Shown here: in pieces, positions 1-5,263 of the stretch
Numbering within the stretch: position 1 is the stretch's first letter
How the letters are laid out: every line of letters begins with the position of its first letter
DNA from: an uncultured Oscillospiraceae bacterium
GTDB lineage: Bacteria > Bacillota > Clostridia > Oscillospirales > Acutalibacteraceae
NCBI GenBank assembly: GCA_900544515.1
Contig: UQVI01000124.1
Span: forward strand, 1-5,263
DNA length: 5,263 nucleotides
Direction of reading: 5' to 3'
Program-made: the position numbers and the translations under genes
Notes under the pieces: generated by a model
Told to the model about the DNA's origin: nothing
The model's input: only the letters and a program-made list of their open reading frames with translations
The model's database searches: none

Positions 1-47
1 GAGATTCGCCTTAGTCTCGTGGGCTCGGAGATGTGTATAAGAGACAG
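1..47 (+). other. Nextera i7 adapter contamination (not genomic)
   Basis: Bases 1-5 (GAGAT) match the tail of the Illumina P7 primer. Bases 6-13 (TCGCCTTA) match the i7 index known as N701. Bases 14-28 are the i7 Nextera linker, and 29-47 are the 19-bp Tn5 mosaic end. The same sequence recurs inverted at the other end of the window. This is library-preparation sequence left in the assembly; genomic sequence starts at about base 48. Identification is from knowledge of the standard Illumina oligos and the match here is exact. Confidence 0.98.
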
Positions 48-71
48 ATATTATTACAAATTATAGAAGAA

Positions 72-107
72 AAATGCATAACCACAATGTATTGTGGTTA
101 TGCATTT
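72..107 (-). terminator. Intrinsic terminator of the marR-ABC-ABC operon
   Basis: A perfect inverted repeat has 17-bp arms (72-88 and 91-107) separated only by GT, so in RNA a stem of about 16 bp with a small loop. Read on the minus strand, the stem is followed by a U-rich run (TTTTTCTTC, from bases 74 down to 66). It lies 41 nt beyond the stop codon of the second ABC gene, where an operon terminator is expected. The plus-strand side also carries a T-rich stretch (105-111), so it may work in both directions. The gene that would lie beyond it is outside the contig. Confidence 0.9.
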
Positions 108-148
108 ATTTTGCTTGTTCAGAAGTACAATATATTATTGCGGAAATT

Positions 149-2005
149 TTAGCTGAGTTTTGCCTTGCCTGTGCATAATTCGTAATATCTTCCCTTTTGG
201 CTGATCAGATCCTCGTGGTCACCGCGTTCAATGATTTCACCGTTTTCAAGCACCATTATAGCATCTGAATTACGGACGGTTGAAAGCCTGTGGGCAATTA
301 CAAACACGGTTCTGTTCAGCATCAATCGGTCCATGCCATGTTCAATATGAAGCTCTGTACGCGTATCAATTGAAGATGTTGCCTCGTCAAGAATCATAAC
401 AGGAGGGTCAGCAACAGCAGCACGTGCTATTGCAAGCAGCTGTCTCTGTCCCTGTGAAAGGCTTTCGCCGTCACCGGTGATTTTTGTGTTGTATCCGTCA
501 GGAAGACGTCTTATGAATGAATGGGCAGATGCAAGCTTTGCAGCCTCAATACATTCTTCGTCCGTTGCATCCAGTCTGCCGTAGCGGATGTTATCCATAA
601 CCGTGCCGGTGAACATATGGGTATCCTGAAGAACGATAGCAAGACTTTTTCTTAAATCATTCTTTTTGATACGCTTTATATCAATTCCGTCATAGGTTAT
701 TGTACCGTCCTGAATGTCATAAAATCTGTTTATCAGGTTTGTAATCGTTGTTTTACCTGCACCGGTTGAGCCGACGAAAGCAATTTTCTGACCCGGCTTT
801 GCATAAAGATTGATATTTTTCAGTACCTGTTTTTCAGGAACATAGCTGAAATCAACGTTTTCAAATACAACCTTTCCTTCAACAGGAATTTTCTTATTAC
901 CGTCAATCCAGAACCATTGCTTTGAATCCGAATTTTTCTCCATACTGAGGGTGACTGTTCCGTCATCAACTTCGCTGTCCATTTCCATTATTTCAAAAAC
1001 GCGTTCTGCACCGGCAAGAGCAGAGAAAATATTATTCATCTGATTCATTATCTGGTCGATAGGCTGCCTGAACTGTCTTGTGTAGCCTAAGAAAGTGAAG
1101 AATGTGCCTATTCCCAGTGCGTGCGACAGAACAAGCATTCCGCCTGCAAGGGCAATTGTGGCATAGAGTGCGTTGTTAATACCGGTTCCGCAGGGTCCCA
1201 TAATACCTGAATAGAAGTTTGCATTTGTTGCAACCTTGCGGAATTTTGAATTGAGCTCGTCAAACTCTTCAATTGCCTGCTGCTCGTGATTGAACACTTT
1301 TACGACCTTCATACCCTCAATAGTTTCCTCAATATTTCCGTTCATTGCACCCAGTGCTTCCTGCTGTGCCTTGAAATATTTGCGAGTATTTTTTGCAATA
1401 TTAACAGAGTTGACAATCATTATAACAAGGAAAACGAGTGCTACAAGGAATAACTGCCATTTCAGAACAATCATCATTACTACTATGCTGACAAAGGAGA
1501 AAATTGAAGAAACGAACTGAACGATTGTCTGTTCAAGCATCAGCTGAATATTATCCACATCGTTTGTGAAACGGCTCATAATTTCGCCGTGTGTTTTTGA
1601 ATCAAAATATTTCAGCGGTAAGGTCTGAAGATGATCAAATAAATCTTTTCTGATATTGTTTGTGGTCTTGTAAGCGACCTTAACCATGATTTTTGACTGA
1701 ATAAAAGAAAATAGGGATGCGCCTATATAAAAGAGTGATACAATAGCAAGATTGACCATAAGCTGACGTACACCCTGTGTTGCAAAGGTACCGCCTTTTA
1801 TGGATTCTTCCACTCCGTCAAGTATAGGCTTCAGCCAGTATGAAGCACCTGTTGAACACAGTGTGCTTAAAATAAGTGCGAACAGAACAACAAATAAAAG
1901 AGCTTTGTTTCTGCCGATATATTTTAAAATATGTGACAGCGTTTTTTTGGCATTTTTAGGTTTTTGTATGCCTTCTCCTCTGCCTCTTGGTCCCATTGGC
2001 GGCAT
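149..2005 (-). CDS. Heterodimeric ABC multidrug exporter, catalytic-site subunit (BmrD/TM288-like)
   Basis: A 618-residue half-transporter with an N-terminal six-helix ABC exporter domain (helices roughly at 35-58, 82-104, 161-181, 183-200, 271-293 and 305-328) and a C-terminal ATPase domain from about residue 378. Visible motifs are the A-loop Tyr388, Walker A GSTGAGKT (412-419), Q-loop Gln460, signature LSQGQ (516-520, variant of LSGGQ), Walker B ending at Asp540 with catalytic Glu541, D-loop SSID (544-547) and switch His572. Its own Walker A/B/His set is complete, so it should build the hydrolysing site together with the LSGGQ of the partner encoded just upstream. Its non-canonical signature would complete the degenerate site. 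This matches the TM288/BmrD side of known heterodimers (family knowledge). A segment of about 35 residues (342-376, with WFW at 364-366) links the membrane and ATPase domains and is longer than in the partner. It is the last gene of the operon, and its ATG overlaps the preceding stop by one base. The basic, glycine-rich N-terminus precedes helix 1. The drug-efflux role is inferred; the substrate is unknown. Confidence 0.93.
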   Translation of the reverse strand: MPPMGPRGRGEGIQKPKNAKKTLSHILKYIGRNKALLFVVLFALILSTLCSTGASYWLKPILDGVEESIKGGTFATQGVRQLMVNLAIVSLFYIGASLFSFIQSKIMVKVAYKTTNNIRKDLFDHLQTLPLKYFDSKTHGEIMSRFTNDVDNIQLMLEQTIVQFVSSIFSFVSIVVMMIVLKWQLFLVALVFLVIMIVNSVNIAKNTRKYFKAQQEALGAMNGNIEETIEGMKVVKVFNHEQQAIEEFDELNSKFRKVATNANFYSGIMGPCGTGINNALYATIALAGGMLVLSHALGIGTFFTFLGYTRQFRQPIDQIMNQMNNIFSALAGAERVFEIMEMDSEVDDGTVTLSMEKNSDSKQWFWIDGNKKIPVEGKVVFENVDFSYVPEKQVLKNINLYAKPGQKIAFVGSTGAGKTTITNLINRFYDIQDGTITYDGIDIKRIKKNDLRKSLAIVLQDTHMFTGTVMDNIRYGRLDATDEECIEAAKLASAHSFIRRLPDGYNTKITGDGESLSQGQRQLLAIARAAVADPPVMILDEATSSIDTRTELHIEHGMDRLMLNRTVFVIAHRLSTVRNSDAIMVLENGEIIERGDHEDLISQKGRYYELCTGKAKLS

Positions 2006-3756
2006 TATTCAAGCACCCCCTTTTTCTGTGTACTGCATATTTCCTGATAAATTTCATTGCTTTCCATAAGCTCCTCGTGCGTGCCTATGCCTTTTATCTG
2101 ACCATCATCCACAACAAGGATTTTGTCAGCCTCCTGAACAGATGAAATTCTCTGCGCAATTATGAAAATTGTTGTATCTTTTAAATTACTGTAAAAGCTT
2201 TCTCTTATTTTAGCTTCCGTAGCAGTATCAACTGCACTGGTTGAATCATCAAGAATAAGAATCTTCGGCTTTTTAATCATAGCCCTTGCAATACAGAGTC
2301 TTTGTTTCTGTCCGCCGGAAAGGTTAAGTCCGCCCTGAGCAAGATAAGTATCATAACCGTCAGGCTGTGAAAGAATGAAATCCTCTGCCTGTGCTGCTTG
2401 GCATGCGTTGGTGATTTCTTCGTTCGTTGCATCCTTTTTACCCCAGCGGATATTATCGCGAATTGTACCTGAGAAGAGTATGTTTTTCTGAAGAACAACG
2501 CCAATCATATCGCGCAGTGCGGTCAGATCGTAATCCTTAACATTCACATCGTCAATGAGGACTTCGCCTTCTGTCGCATCATAAAGTCGCGGAATAAGAT
2601 TAACAAGGCTGGATTTTCCGCAGCCTGTACCGCCGACAATACCGATTATTTCACCCGGATTTGCGGTGAAGCTGATGTTATCCAGTATATTATCGCCTGA
2701 TTTTTCAGGTGAGTATTTAAAGGAAACATTTCTGAATTCAATTTTGCCCTTTGATGAAGCGGTATCAGGGATATAGGGTGATTCAGGATTTTTGATATCA
2801 ATTTCAGTATCCAGAATTTCCACAACTCTGTCACCGCAGGCCTTTGCTCTTGTAAGCTGTAAAAGGAACATGGAAACCATCATGATGTTCATCAGTACCT
2901 GAATGATGTATGAGGATATAACGGATATTTCACCGACATCCATCTGTCCTGCAGCGGCTGAATTTGCACCCTTGTAATAGATATATACGATTACAACATT
3001 CATCATTAGCATCAGAATCGGCATAACCGTTACAATCATTCCGGCAGCCTTTGCTCCCTGATTTGCAAGATCGTCGGAGGCTTTGTGGAATTTGTCCTTT
3101 TCTCTGTCCTCTCTTACAAATGCCTTTACAACTCTTATACCGATGAGATTTTCCTGTACAACACGGTTAACGTTATCTATTTTTTTCTGCATTTTCTGAA
3201 ACATCGGAAAGCCGAATTTCAGTATAACCGCAACGATTACTAAAATGATTGGAAGAATAATAACAATGATGAGCGAAAGCTTTGCGTTAATTGAAAATGC
3301 AAATATTGCTGAAACAATCAGCAGAGCAGGTGCTCGCACAAGCATTCTCAGACACATCATAACCGTATTCTGCAGCATGGTTACATCATTGGTCATTCTT
3401 GTGGTAAGTGATGCTGTTGAATACGTATCAATATTTCTGAAGGAAAATTCACTGGCCTTTAAATATAAATCCTTTCTGAGTCTGTAAGAAAATTTCTGAC
3501 TGACAACCGAAGATGTTTTCATGGTGGCAAGACCGCCGCAAAGACCTATTATTGCCAGAAGAAACATAAACACTCCGATTTTTATAACCGTTGATTTCGC
3601 ATCGTCAGGGGTTTGTGTATCATTCACCAGTTCATAAACGGTGTTTGCCAGTGAAGGCATTGCAAGCTCACATATTGCCTCAATAATCATACCTGATGCA
3701 CTGATGAGTGCGAGCCCCCACAGACCCTTCATATATTTTGAAAGCTTTTTTATCAT
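2005..3756 (-). CDS. Heterodimeric ABC multidrug exporter, degenerate-site subunit (BmrC/TM287-like)
   Basis: A 583-residue half-transporter with six predicted helices (about 12-31, 57-77, 139-157, 160-180, 240-261 and 277-299) followed by an ATPase domain from about 338. Motifs are A-loop Tyr348, Walker A GGTGCGKS (375-382), Q-loop Gln423, canonical signature LSGGQ (479-483), Walker B ending at Asp503, and D-loop SAVD (507-510). Two catalytic positions are altered: the general-base Glu is Asp504 (sequence LILDDSTS) and the switch His is Gln535 (IAQR). These are the substitutions known from the non-hydrolysing subunit of heterodimeric exporters such as TM287/288 and BmrCD. The intact LSGGQ should complete the active site of the partner. 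The length is close to that of BmrC. The gene starts within the last codons of marR (ATGA overlap) and ends in the start codon of its partner. The substrate cannot be read from sequence; antibiotic or toxic-compound export is inferred from family and the MarR neighbour. A homodimeric lipid flippase is unlikely given the paired, complementary NBDs. Confidence 0.93.
   Translation of the reverse strand: MIKKLSKYMKGLWGLALISASGMIIEAICELAMPSLANTVYELVNDTQTPDDAKSTVIKIGVFMFLLAIIGLCGGLATMKTSSVVSQKFSYRLRKDLYLKASEFSFRNIDTYSTASLTTRMTNDVTMLQNTVMMCLRMLVRAPALLIVSAIFAFSINAKLSLIIVIILPIILVIVAVILKFGFPMFQKMQKKIDNVNRVVQENLIGIRVVKAFVREDREKDKFHKASDDLANQGAKAAGMIVTVMPILMLMMNVVIVYIYYKGANSAAAGQMDVGEISVISSYIIQVLMNIMMVSMFLLQLTRAKACGDRVVEILDTEIDIKNPESPYIPDTASSKGKIEFRNVSFKYSPEKSGDNILDNISFTANPGEIIGIVGGTGCGKSSLVNLIPRLYDATEGEVLIDDVNVKDYDLTALRDMIGVVLQKNILFSGTIRDNIRWGKKDATNEEITNACQAAQAEDFILSQPDGYDTYLAQGGLNLSGGQKQRLCIARAMIKKPKILILDDSTSAVDTATEAKIRESFYSNLKDTTIFIIAQRISSVQEADKILVVDDGQIKGIGTHEELMESNEIYQEICSTQKKGVLE
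2014..2023 (-). promoter_or_regulatory. Ribosome binding site for ABC subunit 2
   Basis: The minus strand reads AAAGGGGGTG, ending 8 nt before the ATG at 2005-2003, and lies inside the 3' end of the upstream ABC gene. The spacing supports the first Met as start rather than the Met three codons later (1996-1994), which would be about 17 nt away. The upstream stop and this start share a base (TAATG), so re-initiation by ribosomes finishing subunit 1 is likely. Confidence 0.75.
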
Positions 3757-4214
3757 TCCCTTTCACCTCTTTCAATAATATTATGGATTGCAAGATCAAG
3801 CAGGCCTGACAGTTCAAAAGCCTGTTCTTCTGTCATATTCTTTTTCAGAACAGTTTCCAAAGAATCCATATGTTTTTTTATGTTTTCCGGTGCCAGCTTT
3901 GCTTTTTCTGTTGGATAAAGTCTTGTAATTCTGGCATCCTTTTTATCAGGCTTTTTTATTACAAAGCCTGCTTTTTCCATCCTTTTGATGGATACACTGG
4001 CAGTTGCACCTGATACATCAAGAAGATTTGCAAGCTCATTTATGGTAATGCCTTCATTTTCTGCTAAGGCGAGTACAATATCCTCCTGTCCCGAAAAAAG
4101 TCCCTGCTCGGCAATCGCTTCATTGAACGATTGACGCAGAATTTTTGACAAACACATAACACGCGGAGCAATGTGTTCCTTCGGCGGAGGACCGCAATGC
4201 TTTCTATATCTCAT
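3753..4214 (-). CDS. MarR-family transcriptional regulator
   Basis: A 153-residue protein, typical length for the family. A winged helix-turn-helix is seen at about 40-106: a first helix around 42-52, the helix-turn-helix from ITINELANLLDVS (56-68), a recognition helix at about 69-82, and a wing carrying the hallmark D-x-x-D-x-R pattern (Asp90, Asp93, Arg95) with the following RLYPTEKA strand. Helices at the N-terminus (17-36) and C-terminus (107-150) should form the dimer interface. MarR proteins bind palindromic operators as dimers and release on binding small phenolic or drug-like ligands, or on cysteine oxidation (family knowledge). As first gene of an operon with a heterodimeric drug exporter, it most likely autorepresses marR-ABC-ABC from the palindromes at 4238-4263 (inference). 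The N-terminus is unusual in carrying His6, Cys7, His14 and Cys21. The start is supported by AAGGAA 6 nt upstream. An activator role cannot be excluded. Confidence 0.92.
   Translation of the reverse strand: MRYRKHCGPPPKEHIAPRVMCLSKILRQSFNEAIAEQGLFSGQEDIVLALAENEGITINELANLLDVSGATASVSIKRMEKAGFVIKKPDKKDARITRLYPTEKAKLAPENIKKHMDSLETVLKKNMTEEQAFELSGLLDLAIHNIIERGERE
3763..3770 (-). promoter_or_regulatory. Ribosome binding site for ABC subunit 1
   Basis: The minus strand reads AGAGGTGA, a near-ideal Shine-Dalgarno, 6 nt before the ATG at 3756-3754. It lies within the final codons of the MarR gene, whose TGA overlaps this ATG (ATGA, 3756-3753). This fixes the start and points to coupled translation. 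Confidence 0.8.
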
Positions 4215-4220
4215 AAATAC

Positions 4221-4226
4221 TTCCTT
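4221..4226 (-). promoter_or_regulatory. Ribosome binding site for marR
   Basis: The minus strand reads AAGGAA, 6 nt before the ATG at 4214-4212. It lies in a leader of about 48 nt counted from the predicted transcription start. Confidence 0.65.
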
Positions 4227-4237
4227 ATCTTGTTAAT

Positions 4238-4263
4238 TTAGCCGACTATCTTTAGCCGGCTAA
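4238..4263. promoter_or_regulatory. Putative MarR operator: paired palindromic sites
   Basis: Bases 4252-4263 are a perfect 12-bp palindrome, TTAGCCGGCTAA. Bases 4238-4249 (TTAGCCGACTAT) repeat it with 10 of 12 matches, 14 bp apart start to start, so on nearly the same helical region. The perfect copy begins 5 bp downstream of the operon's predicted -10 box and covers the predicted start point near 4262. A bound dimer there would block transcription of marR-ABC-ABC. TTAG/CTAA-type palindromes are common MarR targets. The outer arms TTAGCCG and CGGCTAA could also form a 7-bp stem in the leader RNA. The assignment to this MarR protein is inference from position. Confidence 0.7.
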
Positions 4264-4268
4264 CGATT

Positions 4269-4296
4269 ATTTTATCACAAGTTTACAAAAAGTCAA
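4269..4296 (-). promoter_or_regulatory. Promoter of the marR-ABC-ABC operon
   Basis: On the minus strand there is a -35 box TTGACT (4296-4291), a 16-nt spacer and a -10 box TAAAAT (4274-4269), close to the housekeeping sigma consensus. The predicted start is near 4262, which gives a leader of about 48 nt. The start point falls in the perfect palindrome, as expected for an autorepressed promoter. Confidence 0.75.
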
Positions 4297-4312
4297 GATA
4301 AACATTGTAAAC
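4281..4312. repeat. 8-bp inverted repeat between the divergent promoters
   Basis: GTTTACAA (4281-4288) and TTGTAAAC (4305-4312) are exact reverse complements separated by 16 bp. The left arm lies in the operon promoter spacer, the operon -35 lies between the arms, and the right arm contains the whole predicted rsmA -35. It could bind a dimeric regulator that touches both promoters, or could be chance in an AT-rich stretch. It is unlike the TTAGCC palindrome, so a different protein would be expected. Confidence 0.45.
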
Positions 4313-4333
4313 GATTTATGAATGTGTTAGAAT
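4305..4333 (+). promoter_or_regulatory. Promoter of rsmA
   Basis: There is a -35 box TTGTAA (4305-4310), a 17-nt spacer and a -10 box TAGAAT (4328-4333), preceded by TGT (4325-4327), which makes an extended -10. The predicted start is near 4340, leaving a leader of about 27 nt. Its -35 is only 8 bp from the -35 of the divergent operon promoter. Confidence 0.65.
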
Positions 4334-4354
4334 AGCACCCTGTAATACTGAAAT

Positions 4355-4358
4355 GGAG
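4355..4358 (+). promoter_or_regulatory. Ribosome binding site for rsmA
   Basis: GGAG lies 8 nt before the ATG at 4367, in the context TGGAGCA. This supports that start codon, which also gives the expected short N-terminal stretch before the conserved SKALGQNFL motif. Confidence 0.7.
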
Positions 4359-4366
4359 CATATACT

Positions 4367-5215
4367 ATGGATTTATATGATTATAATACCGTAAAAAGAA
4401 TACTTTCAAAGCACGGCTTCACCTTTTCAAAGGCACTTGGTCAGAATTTTCTTATCAATCCGGACGTCTGTCCTCAGATGGCAGAAAGTCTGTCAGCCGA
4501 TGAAAATACAGGTGTGCTGGAGGTAGGACCCGGAATAGGCGTTCTTACCAAAGAGCTTTGCAGGGTTGCAGGCAAGGTAGTGTCTGTTGAGCTTGACAAA
4601 AGGCTTTTCCCTGTCCTTGATGAAACGCTTGCGGAATTTGATAATCTTGAAATTATAAATGCAGATGTTATGAAAATTGACCTTAATAAACTGATTGAGG
4701 AAAAATTCAGCGGCTGTTCATCTGTTAAAGTATGTGCAAATCTTCCTTATTATATAACCTCACCGGTAATTATGACCCTGCTTGAAAGCAAGCTGCCTGT
4801 TGACGAAATTGTTGTTATGGTACAGAAGGAGGCAGGTGAACGGCTTTGTGCTGAGGTTGGTTCACGTATGGCAGGTGCAGTTACGGTTGCGGTCAATTAT
4901 TATGCTGACAGTGAAATTCTGTTTGATGTGAACCGTGACAGCTTTATGCCCAGTCCTAAGGTCGATAGCGTTGTGATCAGACTTACCGTCAGAAAAAAGT
5001 CAAAGTTTGAAGTCAGCAATGAAAAGAAATTTTTCAGCCTGGTCAAGTGTGCCTTTTCTCAGAGAAGAAAGACCGCACTTAACAGTATATCCAATACAAT
5101 GGGTGTGCCGAAGGACAAAATTTCTGCCGTGTTTACCGAGCTTGGTCTGGATACAAATATACGTGCAGAAAAGCTTACAATGAATGATTTTATAAATATT
5201 GCGGACAGATTATAA
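4367..5215 (+). CDS. rsmA: 16S rRNA (adenine1518-N6/adenine1519-N6)-dimethyltransferase RsmA (KsgA)
   Basis: A complete 282-residue protein within the usual family length. It transfers four methyl groups from S-adenosylmethionine to two adjacent adenines in the 3'-terminal helix 45 loop of 16S rRNA, late in 30S assembly in the cytoplasm (family knowledge). Motifs seen in order are SKALGQNFLI (21-30), the SAM-binding LEVGPGIGVLT (51-61), acidic Glu75 at the end of strand 2, NAD (98-100), the catalytic NLPYYI (125-130), FMPSPKVDS (193-201) and AFSQRRKTALNS (229-240), followed by the small C-terminal helical domain. The family-specific FxPxPKVDS and FxxRRKT motifs favour RsmA over Erm-type 23S methylases. 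Erm enzymes confer macrolide resistance and normally lack this C-terminal arrangement. It is transcribed divergently from the efflux operon with its own promoter. The stop codon is only one base from the adapter, so the downstream context is lost, but the gene itself is intact. Confidence 0.96.
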   Translation: MDLYDYNTVKRILSKHGFTFSKALGQNFLINPDVCPQMAESLSADENTGVLEVGPGIGVLTKELCRVAGKVVSVELDKRLFPVLDETLAEFDNLEIINADVMKIDLNKLIEEKFSGCSSVKVCANLPYYITSPVIMTLLESKLPVDEIVVMVQKEAGERLCAEVGSRMAGAVTVAVNYYADSEILFDVNRDSFMPSPKVDSVVIRLTVRKKSKFEVSNEKKFFSLVKCAFSQRRKTALNSISNTMGVPKDKISAVFTELGLDTNIRAEKLTMNDFINIADRL

Positions 5216-5216
5216 A

Positions 5217-5263
5217 CTGTCTCTTATACACATCTCCGAGCCCACGCGACTAAGGCGAATATC
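5217..5263 (-). other. Nextera i7 adapter contamination (not genomic)
   Basis: Bases 5217-5235 are the reverse complement of the 19-bp Tn5 mosaic end, 5236-5250 the i7 linker, 5251-5258 the index TAAGGCGA (N701), and 5259-5263 the start of the P7 primer complement. Two bases differ from the oligo (C for A at 5247, A for C at 5261), consistent with low-quality read ends. Genomic sequence stops at about 5216, one base after the rsmA stop. Confidence 0.98.

Noticed and set aside
1290..1520. Open frame of 76 codons on the plus strand
   Set aside because: It lies wholly antisense to the membrane domain of ABC subunit 2, has no recognisable domain or ribosome binding site, and is a shadow of the real gene.
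1800..2069. Open frame of 89 codons on the plus strand across the ABC gene junction
   Set aside because: It is antisense to two well-supported coding regions and has no family features.
2277..2834. Two short minus-strand frames (2277-2504 and 2646-2834) inside ABC subunit 1
   Set aside because: They are out of frame with a full-length gene carrying all ABC motifs, so there is no sign of a frameshift or nested gene.
3245..3487. Open frame of 80 codons on the plus strand
   Set aside because: It is antisense to the transmembrane region of ABC subunit 1, with low-complexity hydrophobic content explained by the opposite strand.
4215..4366. Riboswitch or leader-peptide attenuator in the divergent intergenic region
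   Set aside because: The predicted leaders are only about 48 and 27 nt. There is no terminator hairpin with a U-tract or small leader frame, and the palindromes are better explained as protein operators.
4367..5215. Erm-type 23S rRNA methylase (antibiotic resistance gene) next to an efflux operon
   Set aside because: The FMPSPKVDS and AFSQRRKTALNS motifs, length of 282 residues and C-terminal domain fit the housekeeping 16S enzyme RsmA.
1..5263. Terminal inverted repeats with Tn5 mosaic ends, resembling a Tn5/IS50-type transposon around the whole contig
   Set aside because: The mosaic ends are joined to Illumina linker, index and P7 primer sequence on both sides, and no transposase gene is present, so they are library adapters.

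Overview
The window is a short assembled contig from an AT-rich, low-GC Gram-positive bacterium. It is most likely a gut-type member of the Clostridia (Oscillospiraceae/Ruminococcus-like). This rests on protein style (a BmrCD/TM287-288-type heterodimeric ABC exporter and an RsmA with a clostridial-looking central region), strong GGAGG-type ribosome binding sites and sigma-A-like promoters. No rRNA or other phylogenetic marker allows a firmer placement. The two ends, 1-47 and 5217-5263, are not genomic. They are Illumina Nextera (Tn5) adapter with an i7 index, in inverted orientation, so the real insert is about 48-5216.

Layout. From right to left on the minus strand runs a compact three-gene operon: a MarR-family regulator (4214-3753), ABC exporter subunit 1 with a degenerate ATPase site (3756-2005), and ABC exporter subunit 2 with the catalytically competent site (2005-149). 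The genes overlap by 4 nt (ATGA) and 1 nt (TAATG), which suggests translational coupling and balanced subunit synthesis. The operon ends at a strong hairpin terminator (72-107). On the plus strand, diverging from marR, is a complete rsmA/ksgA (4367-5215) for 16S rRNA adenine dimethylation.

The 152-bp divergent intergenic region (4215-4366) is densely packed. It holds a minus-strand promoter for the operon (TTGACT-N16-TAAAAT), a perfect 12-bp palindrome TTAGCCGGCTAA plus a 10/12 second copy directly at and after the predicted operon start, a plus-strand promoter for rsmA (TTGTAA-N17-TAGAAT with extended -10), and an 8-bp inverted repeat around the facing -35 boxes.

Functional reading: the MarR protein probably represses its own operon from the palindromic sites and releases when a ligand, perhaps an exporter substrate, is present. 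The two half-transporters would form one heterodimeric drug exporter with one working and one degenerate ATP site. rsmA is a housekeeping ribosome-maturation gene whose promoter sits close enough to the operon promoter for the two to interfere. I see no undescribed system. The points of most interest are the regulatory architecture and the complementary NBD asymmetry, plus the adapter contamination, which should be trimmed.
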